Part shown: piece by piece, positions 1 to 9,190 of the stretch | Layout of the letters: the number at the start of each line of letters is the position of its first letter | How positions within the stretch are numbered: position 1 is the first letter of the stretch | From: JBAYVY01 sp041674345 | GTDB lineage: Bacteria > Planctomycetota > Phycisphaerae > Phycisphaerales > Zrk34 | Assembly: GCA_041674345.1 (NCBI GenBank) | Contig: JBAYVY010000005.1 | Coordinates: forward strand, 1 to 27,854 | Length of the DNA stretch: 27,854 nt | Direction: 5' to 3' | The notes under the pieces: model-generated | What the model was told of the DNA's origin: nothing | The model's input: the letters and a program-made list of their open reading frames with translations, nothing else | Databases searched by the model: none | Position numbers and translations under genes: made by a program

Positions 1-90
1 ATCAAACGAAGGAAAGATCGCTACACCTACATGACCCGTCCGCGAGATGAATTGCGAAAAGCCCTTGGAATCACAAGGTTTGCAGCTTAA
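1..90 (+). CDS. C-terminal end of an unknown protein (partial)
   Basis: An open frame enters from the left edge and ends at TAA 88-90. Only 29 residues are visible; they are strongly basic (KRRKDR near the edge) and end in GITRFAA. The composition is plausible for a real C-terminus, but no family can be recognised from so little. The next gene on this strand starts about 240 bases later, so this may or may not be in the same unit. Confidence 0.4.
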   Translation: MKRRKDRYTYMTRPRDELRKALGITRFAA

Positions 91-161
91 GTTGATGGCG
101 TTCGTACCTGTCCCGCTTTCTTGCTCTCGTTAGAAATCGACGATATGATAGAGATTATTCC

Positions 162-275
162 GTGTCGCTACTACCGTTTCTGTATTTCAGCGGTTGTGGG
201 CTGCAATCAAACGAACGTCTGGATGAGCCCACAGCCATACCAGAAGTGCCGGCTTACATATACATCTGGAACTGA
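162..275 (+). pseudogene. Possible short or broken lipoprotein
   Basis: A GTG-started frame of 37 residues begins VSLLPFLYFSGCGLQSNERL, which looks like a lipoprotein signal with lipobox FSGC and a short hydrophilic tail ending in PAYIYIWN. Immediately after, another frame continues in a coding-like way (GTEENFNLVEIVNP) to a stop at 310-312. A one-base slip near 268-275 would join the two into a roughly 50-residue lipoprotein. There is no good ribosome binding site. It could be a real small lipoprotein, a decayed gene, a sequencing slip or chance; low confidence. Confidence 0.25.
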
Positions 276-331
276 GGAAAACTTCAATCTTGTGGAAATC
301 GTGAACCCCTAGGTGAATGGAGCAATGAACG

Positions 332-2245
332 ATGCGATACAAGTCGCGATTAATCCCCGTTTTATTGATGTTGTTTATTGGAGCGGCTTCTGTCCTCTGT
401 AGCCAGGTTAAGGCAGGCGATACGAAGTCGGTGCCAACACTGACCGTTGAACTTCTTTGGCCCAAGTCGGTGCAAGCGATTGTCCCGTTCGGTTTATTCG
501 TGGTGAAAATCTCTGAAGACGGAACGGGTACGCGAATCACGGAGGACACTTTGCCGAAGGATGGCAAATATGTCTTTTCAAATCTTGCGCCGGGCCGATA
601 TGTCGTCGAATCGCGGGAGGGGACAACCGTGCAATGCGGCATCAATGTGCATGAGGAAGTGGTTATCTCTGCGGACAAGTCCGATATTCGCCGCACGATC
701 ACGGTGCGGAAAGATGTTCTTACCACGGTGAAGGTTTCGTTGAAACCGGAGGGCGACAGCACCCTGATTTCGGGGTTGGTGTGGTATGGGCGCCATCCAT
801 ACAATCGCGTTCCCGTAACGGTGCTGCCCGGCCAGGAGAAAGACGTGAAGGCTGTGGCTGATCAGCCCTACACGTTTGAGTACGAACCGGTTCGGCAACA
901 CCTCACGTCGGAGGCGGTGGGCCCCGTGGTGCCTGCGACACTGAATGGGGGACGTGTAAGCATTCCCGTGAAGGTGCAACCGCCGTTGTTGGAATATCAA
1001 TGTGCCATTTCAGAAACGGATCAGTCATTGCTTGGTAAAGCAAAAGGTGGGTTTTACATCAGAGTTGACCGTATCGGGGATGATGGCACAAAGCAATATG
1101 TCAAAGCGGAGAATGTAGGGGGGAACCAAGTGATATCGCCAGACAAACTAACCGGCGAGACGCGACGGCTCTATGATAATCTGGGAAATGGAAACTATGA
1201 GTTGCGTGCGAGCGCTATGGATGGAACTCATGGCATTTATTGCCCGTTGCTGGTCAGCCAGACGGCGCAATTCATGGTAAAAGATGGCAAAGCGGAGCCA
1301 AGTAATATTGTCCTCCAACTCGGCAAGAATGGACTTGGGCAAATCATAACAACGGTCTTGGGCAAGGATGGCCAGCCGTTAGCCGACATGCTTGTGTCCA
1401 TTCAAGACGGAGCGGCTGGAGTTTATCATTCCGTTACTGATGCGCATGGGCGCATGATTTCGCCCGCTCTGCTGACTGGGACTTATAAAATTCTGGCCGG
1501 TGATGACGGCCAGTTTCCCCTACTCACCGCGAATGTTGATGTTCGGACGGGTATAAACCCAGTTTTGCTTAGCTACAAAAAAATACTGCGTGTGGATGGA
1601 AGTATTGTCATGCCGACCGGCCAAACTCCCCCACTTTTTGAAGGAACATACTACAAGGGACTTGACTTTGCCAAAGACCAGAGATTCGGTAATCGCAAAG
1701 GAACCTTTGAGATATCGGCACTTCCGGAAGACTTCCCCATGCTGATAGTGGTGTACGCGACAACCGATGACAAGACCCGAGGCGGCCTACCCATGATAGG
1801 AGGTGTTCTTCTTGAACAGCCCCCGCCCTTGGCAAAGGAGGTGCGCATCGAAGTATCGGAGGAGACAGTTCGAGCAGCCGTATTGACCGTTCCCACGGCA
1901 TGGGCAGGCCAGGACTCGTCTTCGCTGTTTCTTTGGTTCTGTCGCAAGGGTACCGTCGTTCCGATCGCTGCGGGGAAATTCCATCCAACACGAACCGCAG
2001 ATACCCAAAAGCCGGGTGACAATGAATCCACGACATGGGGCGGAAAAGTAAGACTCGCAAGCGGCTCCTGGGAGGTTATAGTGCTGCGAGGGACAGGCGA
2101 GCATACACACATGACTTGGGTCGGAGCCGTCACGGTTACTGACGACGAGCATCTACGATTAAACTTCACGCAAAATGACGTTCGAGCCAATGGCACGTTG
2201 GCGCAAATTTACGCATCCATTATGAAACTCGACAATAAACCCTAA
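332..2245 (+). CDS. Large secreted protein with carboxypeptidase-regulatory-like beta domains, function unknown
   Basis: A 637-residue protein with a clear Sec signal peptide (MRYKSRLIPVLLMLFIGAAS, cleavage near the KAG at 27-29), so it is exported. Residues about 40-130 contain a segment with YVFSNLAPGRYVVE, and residues about 330-400 contain KDGQPLADMLVSIQDG followed by a TDAHGR turn; both are typical of carboxypeptidase-regulatory or CNA-B-like beta-sandwich folds that act as spacers in secreted proteins of planctomycetes and Bacteroidetes. No catalytic motif is seen. The ATG at 332 is chosen because GGAG lies at 319-322, nine bases upstream. Base composition is lower in GC than the genes to the right, suggesting a fast-evolving accessory gene. 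It stands alone; the next gene is on the other strand. Confidence 0.7.
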   Translation: MRYKSRLIPVLLMLFIGAASVLCSQVKAGDTKSVPTLTVELLWPKSVQAIVPFGLFVVKISEDGTGTRITEDTLPKDGKYVFSNLAPGRYVVESREGTTVQCGINVHEEVVISADKSDIRRTITVRKDVLTTVKVSLKPEGDSTLISGLVWYGRHPYNRVPVTVLPGQEKDVKAVADQPYTFEYEPVRQHLTSEAVGPVVPATLNGGRVSIPVKVQPPLLEYQCAISETDQSLLGKAKGGFYIRVDRIGDDGTKQYVKAENVGGNQVISPDKLTGETRRLYDNLGNGNYELRASAMDGTHGIYCPLLVSQTAQFMVKDGKAEPSNIVLQLGKNGLGQIITTVLGKDGQPLADMLVSIQDGAAGVYHSVTDAHGRMISPALLTGTYKILAGDDGQFPLLTANVDVRTGINPVLLSYKKILRVDGSIVMPTGQTPPLFEGTYYKGLDFAKDQRFGNRKGTFEISALPEDFPMLIVVYATTDDKTRGGLPMIGGVLLEQPPPLAKEVRIEVSEETVRAAVLTVPTAWAGQDSSSLFLWFCRKGTVVPIAAGKFHPTRTADTQKPGDNESTTWGGKVRLASGSWEVIVLRGTGEHTHMTWVGAVTVTDDEHLRLNFTQNDVRANGTLAQIYASIMKLDNKP

Positions 2246-2309
2246 TGTGTTGGGGCGGCATCGTTTCGACGGCACGATTGTATTCCTTATCGCTTCACCG
2301 CTGGCGGAG

Positions 2310-2465
2310 AAAAGGGGATGAGTACATATTACATATGTTGACCGCGAAAGGGCGGGTGTGTGAGGTGGGGGTATGGCCGGAAGCACGAGACAGCAACCCG
2401 GCGGCGCGGTGTTTCACGCTCCCAATCATATCAGGATTCCTAAATATATGTACTCATCCCCTTTT
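2310..2465. mobile_element. 156-bp element with perfect 20-bp terminal inverted repeats
   Basis: The left end (2310-2329, starting AAAAGGGGATGAGTAC) is the exact reverse complement of the right end (2446-2465, ending CTCATCCCCTTTT). The 116 bases between have no convincing gene. The ends resemble the AAAAGGGGA-type repeats seen around REP-associated (IS200-like) tyrosine transposases, so this is probably a non-autonomous element or its relic. It lies between convergent genes, where it could also fold as a long hairpin in RNA. Confidence 0.55.
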
Positions 2466-2492
2466 TATCGTGCTGGCAGATGACATATGCTT

Positions 2493-3173
2493 TCATCGGC
2501 CGGCGGGGGAACCGGCCAGAATCGGAAACAGCGTCGTCAATCCCGCCGCGATCATTTCCACCGCGATCGCCACCAGCACCAGCCCCATCAGGCGGGTGAT
2601 GACGTTGATGCTGGTCCGCCGCATCCGCCGGCCCACCGGCTCGGCCATCCGCAGTATCAGCCACGACGCCAGCGACACCACCATCACCACGATCATCAGG
2701 CCGATGCGGTTGGTCAGCCCGTGCAATCGCTCGGCATCGCTGATGACCAGCGAAATCGCGCCCGGTCCGGCCATCAGCGGCACGGCCAGCGGGACCACGC
2801 CCACGTTCGTCGCATCGACCGCTTCGTGCTGTTCCTCCGCCGTCTGCTTCGCGCCGGACAACCGGCTGTGCAGCATGGCCAGGCCGATCAACAGCAGCAA
2901 CAGCCCCCCGCCGACACGCATCGACGCCACGCGGATGCCGAACATTTGGAGTAGGAACTGCCCGAACAGCGTCATGCCGATGAGGATGACCGCCGTGACC
3001 AGCGATGCGATCAGCGCGGTGCGGTTGCGTTGGCGCGGCGTCTGGTCGGCGGTGAACGAAAGGAACAGTGGGACGTTGCCCACCGGATCGACAATCGCCA
3101 GCAGCGCGATGGCCGACTGGCCGAGCACCATGAGTTCGCCGGGCCCGAAGGATTGGAGTTGCATGGCCATCAT
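2493..3173 (-). CDS. MarC/NAAT family integral membrane protein
   Basis: A 226-residue polytopic inner-membrane protein with about six hydrophobic segments. The segment AIVDPVGNVPLFLSFT near residue 27 is the signature of the MarC family (ex-UPF0056), and the central VPLAVPLMAGPGAISLVI is its second conserved re-entrant-like motif. Length matches the family (about 200-230). The physiological role of MarC proteins is unsettled; early claims of a multidrug-resistance role were not upheld, and some archaeal relatives were reported as amino acid transporters. Three possible starts lie close together (ATG ATG GCC ATG), and no clear Shine-Dalgarno sequence separates them. It follows the PhnD-like gene on the same strand after a repeat-filled gap, so it is probably transcribed separately. 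Confidence 0.88.
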   Translation of the reverse strand: MMAMQLQSFGPGELMVLGQSAIALLAIVDPVGNVPLFLSFTADQTPRQRNRTALIASLVTAVILIGMTLFGQFLLQMFGIRVASMRVGGGLLLLLIGLAMLHSRLSGAKQTAEEQHEAVDATNVGVVPLAVPLMAGPGAISLVISDAERLHGLTNRIGLMIVVMVVSLASWLILRMAEPVGRRMRRTSINVITRLMGLVLVAIAVEMIAAGLTTLFPILAGSPAGR

Positions 3174-3248
3174 GTTACCAGAATGCCGCGAACGTTCGGC
3201 GGCGCAACCGCGTTTTCGCGGATTGATTCAGTGCGGAGAACCAGGGGG

Positions 3249-3360
3249 GGCAGCAAAACATCAGAACATCAGAACATTCCGGTTCCATCATCATATGTTC
3301 TGCTGTCTTGCTTTTCCGCTTTTCTGTTTTCATCTCCCTCCGTGTTCTCCGTGGTGAATC
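3249..3360. repeat. Dispersed palindromic intergenic repeat, copy A
   Basis: Between marC-like and phnD-like genes the sequence holds repeated AGAACATC units (3263-3277) facing TATGTTCTGCTGTC (3294-3307), then CTTTTCTGTTTTCATC and a CCTCCGTGTTCTCCGTGG tail. The same words occur in copies B (23971-24095) and C (25228-25384). The arms can pair into an imperfect hairpin. This looks like the widespread intergenic family whose ends read CCACAGAGGCACAGAG and CTCTGTG. Confidence 0.55.
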
Positions 3361-3367
3361 ATGCGGG

Positions 3368-4327
3368 CTACGGCGACCGGTCCAAGCCGGAATCCGGCTC
3401 CGCATCCGGCTCCGGTTTGCGATACGGGCCGAGTTCCAATTCCCGATACGCATCATGCACCGGCTTGTAGTCCAACGGGGCGATCCAGCCGGCGGATTGG
3501 CAGGCGATCGCCGTCGGACTGTCGGCGGGCATCGCCAGCAGCGCCGCCGCCACGTCTTTGGCCAGCGCGTCGGAAACGTGCGGCATTTTGATGAACGGCC
3601 ACTCCGGGTAATACGCCGTGTTGCAACGATAGGGGAAATGCTCCGGCTTGTTTCGCTCGTCCGCCGCACTGGGGGTTTCAAGCAATCGCAAGTCCGACAG
3701 GCGGATCGCGCCTTCGACCGCCATTCGTTCCAGCGTATCGGATCGCACCGCGCCGCCGTCCACCTGCCTGGTCAGCACCGCCCGCACCACCGCGTCATGC
3801 GTTCCAAGAAACCGAAGCGACGCCAGGTCATGGCGCGGATCGAACCCGGCACGTTTCATTTCACGCCATGCCATGATCCATCCGCCCAAGGAGGTTTCGT
3901 CCACCGCCGCGAAGGTTCGGCCCTTCAGGTCCGCGATCGTGCGGATATCCTCGCGGTCGGCCCGCGTGAAAAGCACCCCGCCGAATTGGGTCGTCGATTG
4001 CTCGCCGCACTTGTTGCGCAACGTCGCAATGCACTTGAGATGAAACGCCGCTTCGTTTTCCACGTAAATCCCCGAATTGACCAGCAGAAAATCGACCTGG
4101 CTCATTTTCAACGAACCGGCGATCTCGTCAAATCGCAATGTGATGATGCGAAAGGAATGCCCGGGAATGCGTTGCGTCAGATAATCGGCCAGGGGTGCCC
4201 AGCGTTGCTCCGCCTTCGCATCGCCCCGCTTGGCCAGCACGCCGATCAATGGGTCGGCGCCCTGCGAAGGCAACGAAGCGGCGAACATCATCCCCCAGAC
4301 GGCCAGCATGGCGAACTTCGTCTTCAT
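3368..4327 (-). CDS. PhnD/TauA-like phosphate or phosphonate ABC-type periplasmic binding protein
   Basis: A 319-residue exported protein. MKTKFAMLAVWGMMFAASLP at the N-terminus is a Sec signal peptide, and the mature part begins with the fold typical of the PhnD-like family (PLIGVLAKRG, then WAPLADYLTQRIPGHSF and FDEIAGSLKMSQVDFLLVNSGIY), followed by the hinge region DLKGRTFAAVDETSLGGWIMA. Such proteins bind phosphonates, phosphite or related anions, or act as sensor input domains. The frame stays open upstream to 4582, but the ATG at 4327 is preferred because it starts the signal peptide and has GGAGA a few bases upstream. No permease or ATPase gene is next to it, so it is an orphan; it could serve a transporter elsewhere or a signalling kinase. 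The C-terminal tail (KPEPDAEPDSGLDRSP) is low complexity. Confidence 0.8.
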   Translation of the reverse strand: MKTKFAMLAVWGMMFAASLPSQGADPLIGVLAKRGDAKAEQRWAPLADYLTQRIPGHSFRIITLRFDEIAGSLKMSQVDFLLVNSGIYVENEAAFHLKCIATLRNKCGEQSTTQFGGVLFTRADREDIRTIADLKGRTFAAVDETSLGGWIMAWREMKRAGFDPRHDLASLRFLGTHDAVVRAVLTRQVDGGAVRSDTLERMAVEGAIRLSDLRLLETPSAADERNKPEHFPYRCNTAYYPEWPFIKMPHVSDALAKDVAAALLAMPADSPTAIACQSAGWIAPLDYKPVHDAYRELELGPYRKPEPDAEPDSGLDRSP

Positions 4328-4592
4328 TGGCTTCTCCAATCGCCGGCCGCGATATCGCCACTCGGCGCGATCGACGCCGGAACACCCGCCGCCTGATCTC
4401 ACCATGAAGCGGAAAGTAAAGCAGCGAAGGAAGGGGTATCGCCAAGCGTCATGGATCAATGACTCCATGCCCCCCGTCCATATCATCGACATTCCGAACC
4501 CCGAATATAAGTGACACCGCCGCTGATTTGCGACGCAATCAGTGACGGTTCGGTTTCCGATAAAACCGGGATATCGACGCATCAGACGACGA

Positions 4593-5591
<999 letters not shown>

Positions 5592-5771
5592 TCAGGTTGA
5601 ACTTTCAGTTTGAGGCGAACGATTGAGGCGGACCAGTACGGACATGGTAGGCCAAATGATCGGAAAAAGCGAAGAGGGATGACGGAACCCGCTCCCCCCG
5701 CCCCTTCCCTCCTTTGCTCAATCCGTTACGATAACCGGCGACTCGCCGCTCCATCACAAGGACGCTTCGCC

Positions 5772-7985
5772 ATGCCCCGTGACATCCCCGTAGGCAACGG
5801 CTCCATGCTCGTGACCTACGATCATCACTACCAGGTCCGCGACATCTACTTCCCGCACGTCGGACAGGAAAACCACGCCGGCGGCGGGCCTTGCCGGTTC
5901 GGCGTCTATACCGATCTGCCCGGCAAACATGCCCATGATCGTCGCAATCATCGGGTCTGCTGGACCTACGATGGCTGGACCATCAGCCGCATGAAATATC
6001 TGCGAGACACCCTGACCACCGATGTCCACCTTCACCACGACGACATGCTGCTGGACATGACCTGCACCGAGGCGGTCGATTTCCACCGCAACATCATGGT
6101 CCGCCGCATCGTCCTGAAAAACCTTCACACCGAACCGCGCAGCGTCCGGCTGTACCACCACAACGATTTTCATATGTTCGGAACGAAGATCGGCGACACC
6201 GCCTATTACGATCCGAAACTGCGCATGATCGTCCACTACCGCGAGAAGCGCTACATCATGGCGGGCTTCATCGCCGACGGCGAGATGCGACTCGATGAAT
6301 ACGCCACCGGCAACAGCGGCTACGGCGGGGCCGAGGGAACCTGGCGCGACGCCGAGGACGGCCAGCTCGGCGGCAACGCCATCGCACAGGGCGCGATCGA
6401 TTCCACGATGGGCCTGAACATCGCCCTCCAGGCCGCCGGCCACGTCGGGGCCGAGCAAACCGCCTACCTCGTGATCGGCTGCGGCCACCGTCACGAAGAC
6501 CTTGTCGAACTGCATCGTTTCATTCACCGAGACGGCCCGCAGGCCGTCATCGACCGCACCAGCACGTACTGGCGATTGTGGTGCTGGGCGAACAACCTCG
6601 ACTATGCCGATCTGCCCGAACCCATCGTCGATCTGTTCCGCCGCTCGCTGCTGGTCCTTCGCACACAGATCGACAACAGCGGAGCCATCATCGCCGCCAA
6701 TGATTCGGACATCATGCAGTTTTCCCGCGACACCTACAGCTACATGTGGCCCCGCGACGGCGCGCTGGTCGCCTACGGCCTGGACCTCGCCGGTTACAGC
6801 GACATCACCCGACGCTTCTTCTACCTCTGCTCCCAAATGCTCACCGAAGGCGGATACTTCCTCCACAAATACAACCCCGACGGTTCCCCCGCTTCAAGCT
6901 GGCACCCCTGGGTCGTCGCCGGCCGCTCCCAACTGCCGATCCAGGAAGACGAAACCGCCCTCGTCCTCTGGGCACTGTGGCAACATTATTATCGCTATCG
7001 TGACATCGAGTTCGTGCGCCCGTTGTGGATGCGATTGATCCAGCCCGCCGCCGAGTTCATGGTGCGCTTCCGCGATCCGCAGACGCATCTGCCCCTGCCC
7101 AGTTACGATCTGTGGGAAGAACGCTGGGGCGTTCACGCATTCACCGTCGCGTCGGTGTATGGCGGACTGGCGGCGGCGCGCAACTTCGCCGTGTGCTTCG
7201 GCGACAAGGCGCGCGCCGAACGTTACGGCAACGCCGCCCACGAAATCCGTCAATCGTTCTGCAATCTCTTCTGGTCCGACGAGCATGGCCGCTTCCTCCG
7301 ACGCATCGAACCCCGCAACACCAATCGCATCGGCCAGATCATCGAACAGGCCGCCGCCGGTCGTTCCACCTCGCAACTCAACGGCTTCGGCACCGAAGAC
7401 CCCGCCGATTACTACCGCGATCCGGTCATCGACAGTTCCCTGTTCGGCATCTACAAGTTCCACCTCCTCGAAGCCGGCGACCACCGCGTCGTGCAAACCA
7501 TGCAACACGTCGAAGACCAACTGAAAGTCCGCACCACCGTCGGCGGGTTCGCGCGCTACGCCGACGACCCCTACCACCGCGTCAGTGACGACCCCAAACA
7601 AGTGCCCGGCAATCCCTGGTTCATCTGCACCCTCTGGATGGCCGACTGGAAAATCGCCTCCGCGTCCAACCTCAAACAACTGCACGAAGCGATCACCATT
7701 CTCGAATGGGTCTTGCATCACGCCAACCCCTCCGGCACGCTCGCCGAACAGGTCCACCCCCACACCAACGCCCCGCTCAGCGTTTCGCCCCTCACCTGGT
7801 CGCACGGCACCACGGTCAGCGTCATCATGGACTACCTCGAACGCTTCCACGAGATGACCACCGACGGCAAAAGCACGCACCTGCATGGTCGTCAGATCGG
7901 ACGCACCCGCGTCAGCAACGAACTGCTCATCGACAAGTACCAGGCCGTCCCGATCGACCCGACGCACCAACCGCTGAACGATTAG
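5772..7985 (+). CDS. Glycoside hydrolase family 15 (glucoamylase-type) enzyme
   Basis: A 737-residue protein of the GH15 family, which removes glucose from non-reducing ends of alpha-glucans or acts on trehalose or isomaltose in some members. Residues 1-300 form the N-terminal beta-sandwich (IPVGNGSMLVTYDHHYQVRD at the start is typical). The (alpha/alpha)6 catalytic barrel follows: YMWPRDGALVAYGLDLAGY near residue 325, SYDLWEERWGVHAFT near 445 carrying the general acid glutamate, and LAEQVHPHT near 660 with the probable catalytic base glutamate. There is no signal peptide, so it probably acts on cytoplasmic glycogen or maltodextrin. The ATG at 5772 is chosen because AAGGA lies about ten bases upstream and the family motif starts right after it. 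The debranching enzyme 1.6 kb downstream fits the same pathway. The stop codon TAG is part of a hairpin repeat. Confidence 0.92.
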   Translation: MPRDIPVGNGSMLVTYDHHYQVRDIYFPHVGQENHAGGGPCRFGVYTDLPGKHAHDRRNHRVCWTYDGWTISRMKYLRDTLTTDVHLHHDDMLLDMTCTEAVDFHRNIMVRRIVLKNLHTEPRSVRLYHHNDFHMFGTKIGDTAYYDPKLRMIVHYREKRYIMAGFIADGEMRLDEYATGNSGYGGAEGTWRDAEDGQLGGNAIAQGAIDSTMGLNIALQAAGHVGAEQTAYLVIGCGHRHEDLVELHRFIHRDGPQAVIDRTSTYWRLWCWANNLDYADLPEPIVDLFRRSLLVLRTQIDNSGAIIAANDSDIMQFSRDTYSYMWPRDGALVAYGLDLAGYSDITRRFFYLCSQMLTEGGYFLHKYNPDGSPASSWHPWVVAGRSQLPIQEDETALVLWALWQHYYRYRDIEFVRPLWMRLIQPAAEFMVRFRDPQTHLPLPSYDLWEERWGVHAFTVASVYGGLAAARNFAVCFGDKARAERYGNAAHEIRQSFCNLFWSDEHGRFLRRIEPRNTNRIGQIIEQAAAGRSTSQLNGFGTEDPADYYRDPVIDSSLFGIYKFHLLEAGDHRVVQTMQHVEDQLKVRTTVGGFARYADDPYHRVSDDPKQVPGNPWFICTLWMADWKIASASNLKQLHEAITILEWVLHHANPSGTLAEQVHPHTNAPLSVSPLTWSHGTTVSVIMDYLERFHEMTTDGKSTHLHGRQIGRTRVSNELLIDKYQAVPIDPTHQPLND

Positions 7986-7997
7986 CCGCTCGCGGCT
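7984..7997. repeat. Hairpin repeat AGCCGCTCGCGGCT overlapping a stop codon, copy 1
   Basis: AGCCGC and GCGGCT pair around a two-base centre. The preceding T makes the TAG stop of the GH15 gene. The same 16-mer TAGCCGCTCGCGGCTT ends the PHP gene at 17260-17275. Confidence 0.6.
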
Positions 7998-8124
7998 TGG
8001 CGACGCCACAGTTTGCGGTTTGCGGTGTGCGTCCTGCGGTGTGCGGGCTTCTACGGCGCGCGATCCAGCACCGCAAGTCATTGCGGTGCCGCGAACGCGG
8101 AGGGTGCCGCATTGACATGTGGTG

Positions 8125-8188
8125 CTATGGAGCGTCACTGGCGCTGCTGGCCTTCGGCGGCGCGGCGATGCTCTTCCGGGGCCGGGGG
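8125..8188 (+). pseudogene. Relic of a PEP-CTERM sorting tail
   Basis: Translated in one frame this reads YGASLALLAFGGAAMLFRGR, which aligns with the C-terminal PEP-CTERM tail of the intact LamG gene downstream (EPASLAMLTLGGAAMLFRGR). The 35 bases at 8154-8188 are identical to 9138-9172. No start or body of a gene precedes it, so it is the remaining end of a lost PEP-CTERM gene, or a partial duplication of the neighbouring one. Confidence 0.6.
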
Positions 8189-8285
8189 TTATACCGCGGG
8201 GTTTCCACACTGCGGACCACGCGGCTGAAGATATGCACGAGCGACAATAATTCATACCCTTTGACTTTCCGGGCACACATTTTTT

Positions 8286-8313
8286 TTGACAACTCACGCC
8301 CGTCATGTATCTT
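8286..8313 (+). promoter_or_regulatory. Sigma70-type promoter for the PEP-CTERM LamG gene
   Basis: A perfect -35 TTGACA (8286-8291) is followed after 16 bases by TATCTT (8308-8313). A T-tract lies just upstream. Transcription would start near 8320, giving a leader of about 80 bases before the ATG at 8399. Confidence 0.45.
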
Positions 8314-8398
8314 TAATGATTGATCGCACACGGGGCGGTCCCGGAGGCGAGATTGTGAATCAGGCAGTGCGAGCCGGAACGGAAGAAAGGGTGTCATT

Positions 8399-9190
8399 AT
8401 GTTTCATATCCCGCGTTTTGCCATCGCCACCGGCGCGGTGTTTGCGATGGCGTTCATGGGCTCATGGTTCACCTGCCAGGCAAGGGCGGACATCGTAACC
8501 AACGGCCTGGTAGCCCATTTCGCGGCGGATGGCAACGCCAACGATTCATCGACCTACGCCAATAATGGCTCTTTCACCGGCGGCTACGCTCCCGGCATCC
8601 TCGGCCAAGCATTCAGCGTCAACGGGAGTTCGACTCATGTGTCCGTGCCGGACATTGCCGCCTACACATTCTCGTCCCAATTTACAGTGGGCTTCTGGGT
8701 CAACGCGCCCACCGGATTTGGGACCGGTCCCTACGGCAGCGCATTCCTCGGCCAGGACAACGGCGGCGGCACGACGGCCAAATGGTTCGTTTATTATCCT
8801 TCCTCCGTAGGTTTGAGCATGCACATCAACGGCGTCGGTGCATATGAATTGCAAAACGGCCCCGCCGGCCTGGTGAGCAATACCTGGTATCACATCGCGG
8901 TTGTCAAAAATGGTTCCAACTATGCCTTTTACCTCAATGGGGCTGCCCAGGGTTCACAAACCGGACCGAGTTCCTTCCCCAATCCCACCGCGCCATTCAC
9001 CCTCGGATGGGCGGAGGGAAACATCGGATACACCGGCCTGATCGACGACGTGGTACTCTACAATCGCGCCTTGTCCGATACCGAAGTCGCAACACTGGCC
9101 ACCATCCCCGAACCCGCGTCGCTGGCGATGCTGACGCTCGGCGGCGCGGCGATGCTCTTCCGGGGCCGGGGGCGCAACGTAGCGGCGTGA
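8399..9190 (+). CDS. PEP-CTERM sorted LamG (concanavalin A-like) protein
   Basis: A 263-residue exported protein. Residues 1-31 are a signal peptide ending QARA-D. Residues about 38-225 form one LamG/concanavalin A-like jelly roll: LVAHFAADGNANDSS at its start, FTVGFWVNAP in the middle, then TWYHIAVVKNGSNYAFYLNG and LIDDVVLYNRALSDTEV, all typical of LamG_3 domains. Residues 235-263 are a PEP-CTERM tail: the motif PEPASLA, a hydrophobic stretch and the basic end FRGRGR. Such tails direct proteins to an exosortase-type sorting system and the cell envelope or exopolysaccharide. GAAAGGG sits about eight bases upstream of the ATG. A single LamG domain suggests binding to glycan; no catalytic domain is present. 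No exosortase gene is in this window. Confidence 0.88.
   Translation: MFHIPRFAIATGAVFAMAFMGSWFTCQARADIVTNGLVAHFAADGNANDSSTYANNGSFTGGYAPGILGQAFSVNGSSTHVSVPDIAAYTFSSQFTVGFWVNAPTGFGTGPYGSAFLGQDNGGGTTAKWFVYYPSSVGLSMHINGVGAYELQNGPAGLVSNTWYHIAVVKNGSNYAFYLNGAAQGSQTGPSSFPNPTAPFTLGWAEGNIGYTGLIDDVVLYNRALSDTEVATLATIPEPASLAMLTLGGAAMLFRGRGRNVAA

Larger units (their letters stand above)
7986..8398. other. 413-bp gene-free stretch with repeats, a PEP-CTERM relic and a promoter
   Basis: From left to right it holds the stop-codon hairpin, a stretch rich in TGCGGTTTGCGGTGTGCG words (8007-8047, a half copy of the TGCGG hairpin family also found at 14393, 15361 and 22448), a hairpin with nine-base arms and a GTCA loop (8068-8089), a relic of a PEP-CTERM tail (8125-8188) and a promoter for the LamG gene (8286-8313). 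No intact gene is seen. Confidence 0.6.

Noticed and set aside
2245..3357. Long plus-strand open frame across the MarC gene
   Set aside because: It is the opposite strand of a well-supported MarC gene and of repeat DNA; its translation is rich in Arg, Ser and Pro as expected of antisense frames in high-GC DNA.
6894..8306. Long minus-strand open frame under the GH15 gene
   Set aside because: The plus strand encodes all GH15 motifs; the antisense product has no recognisable family.
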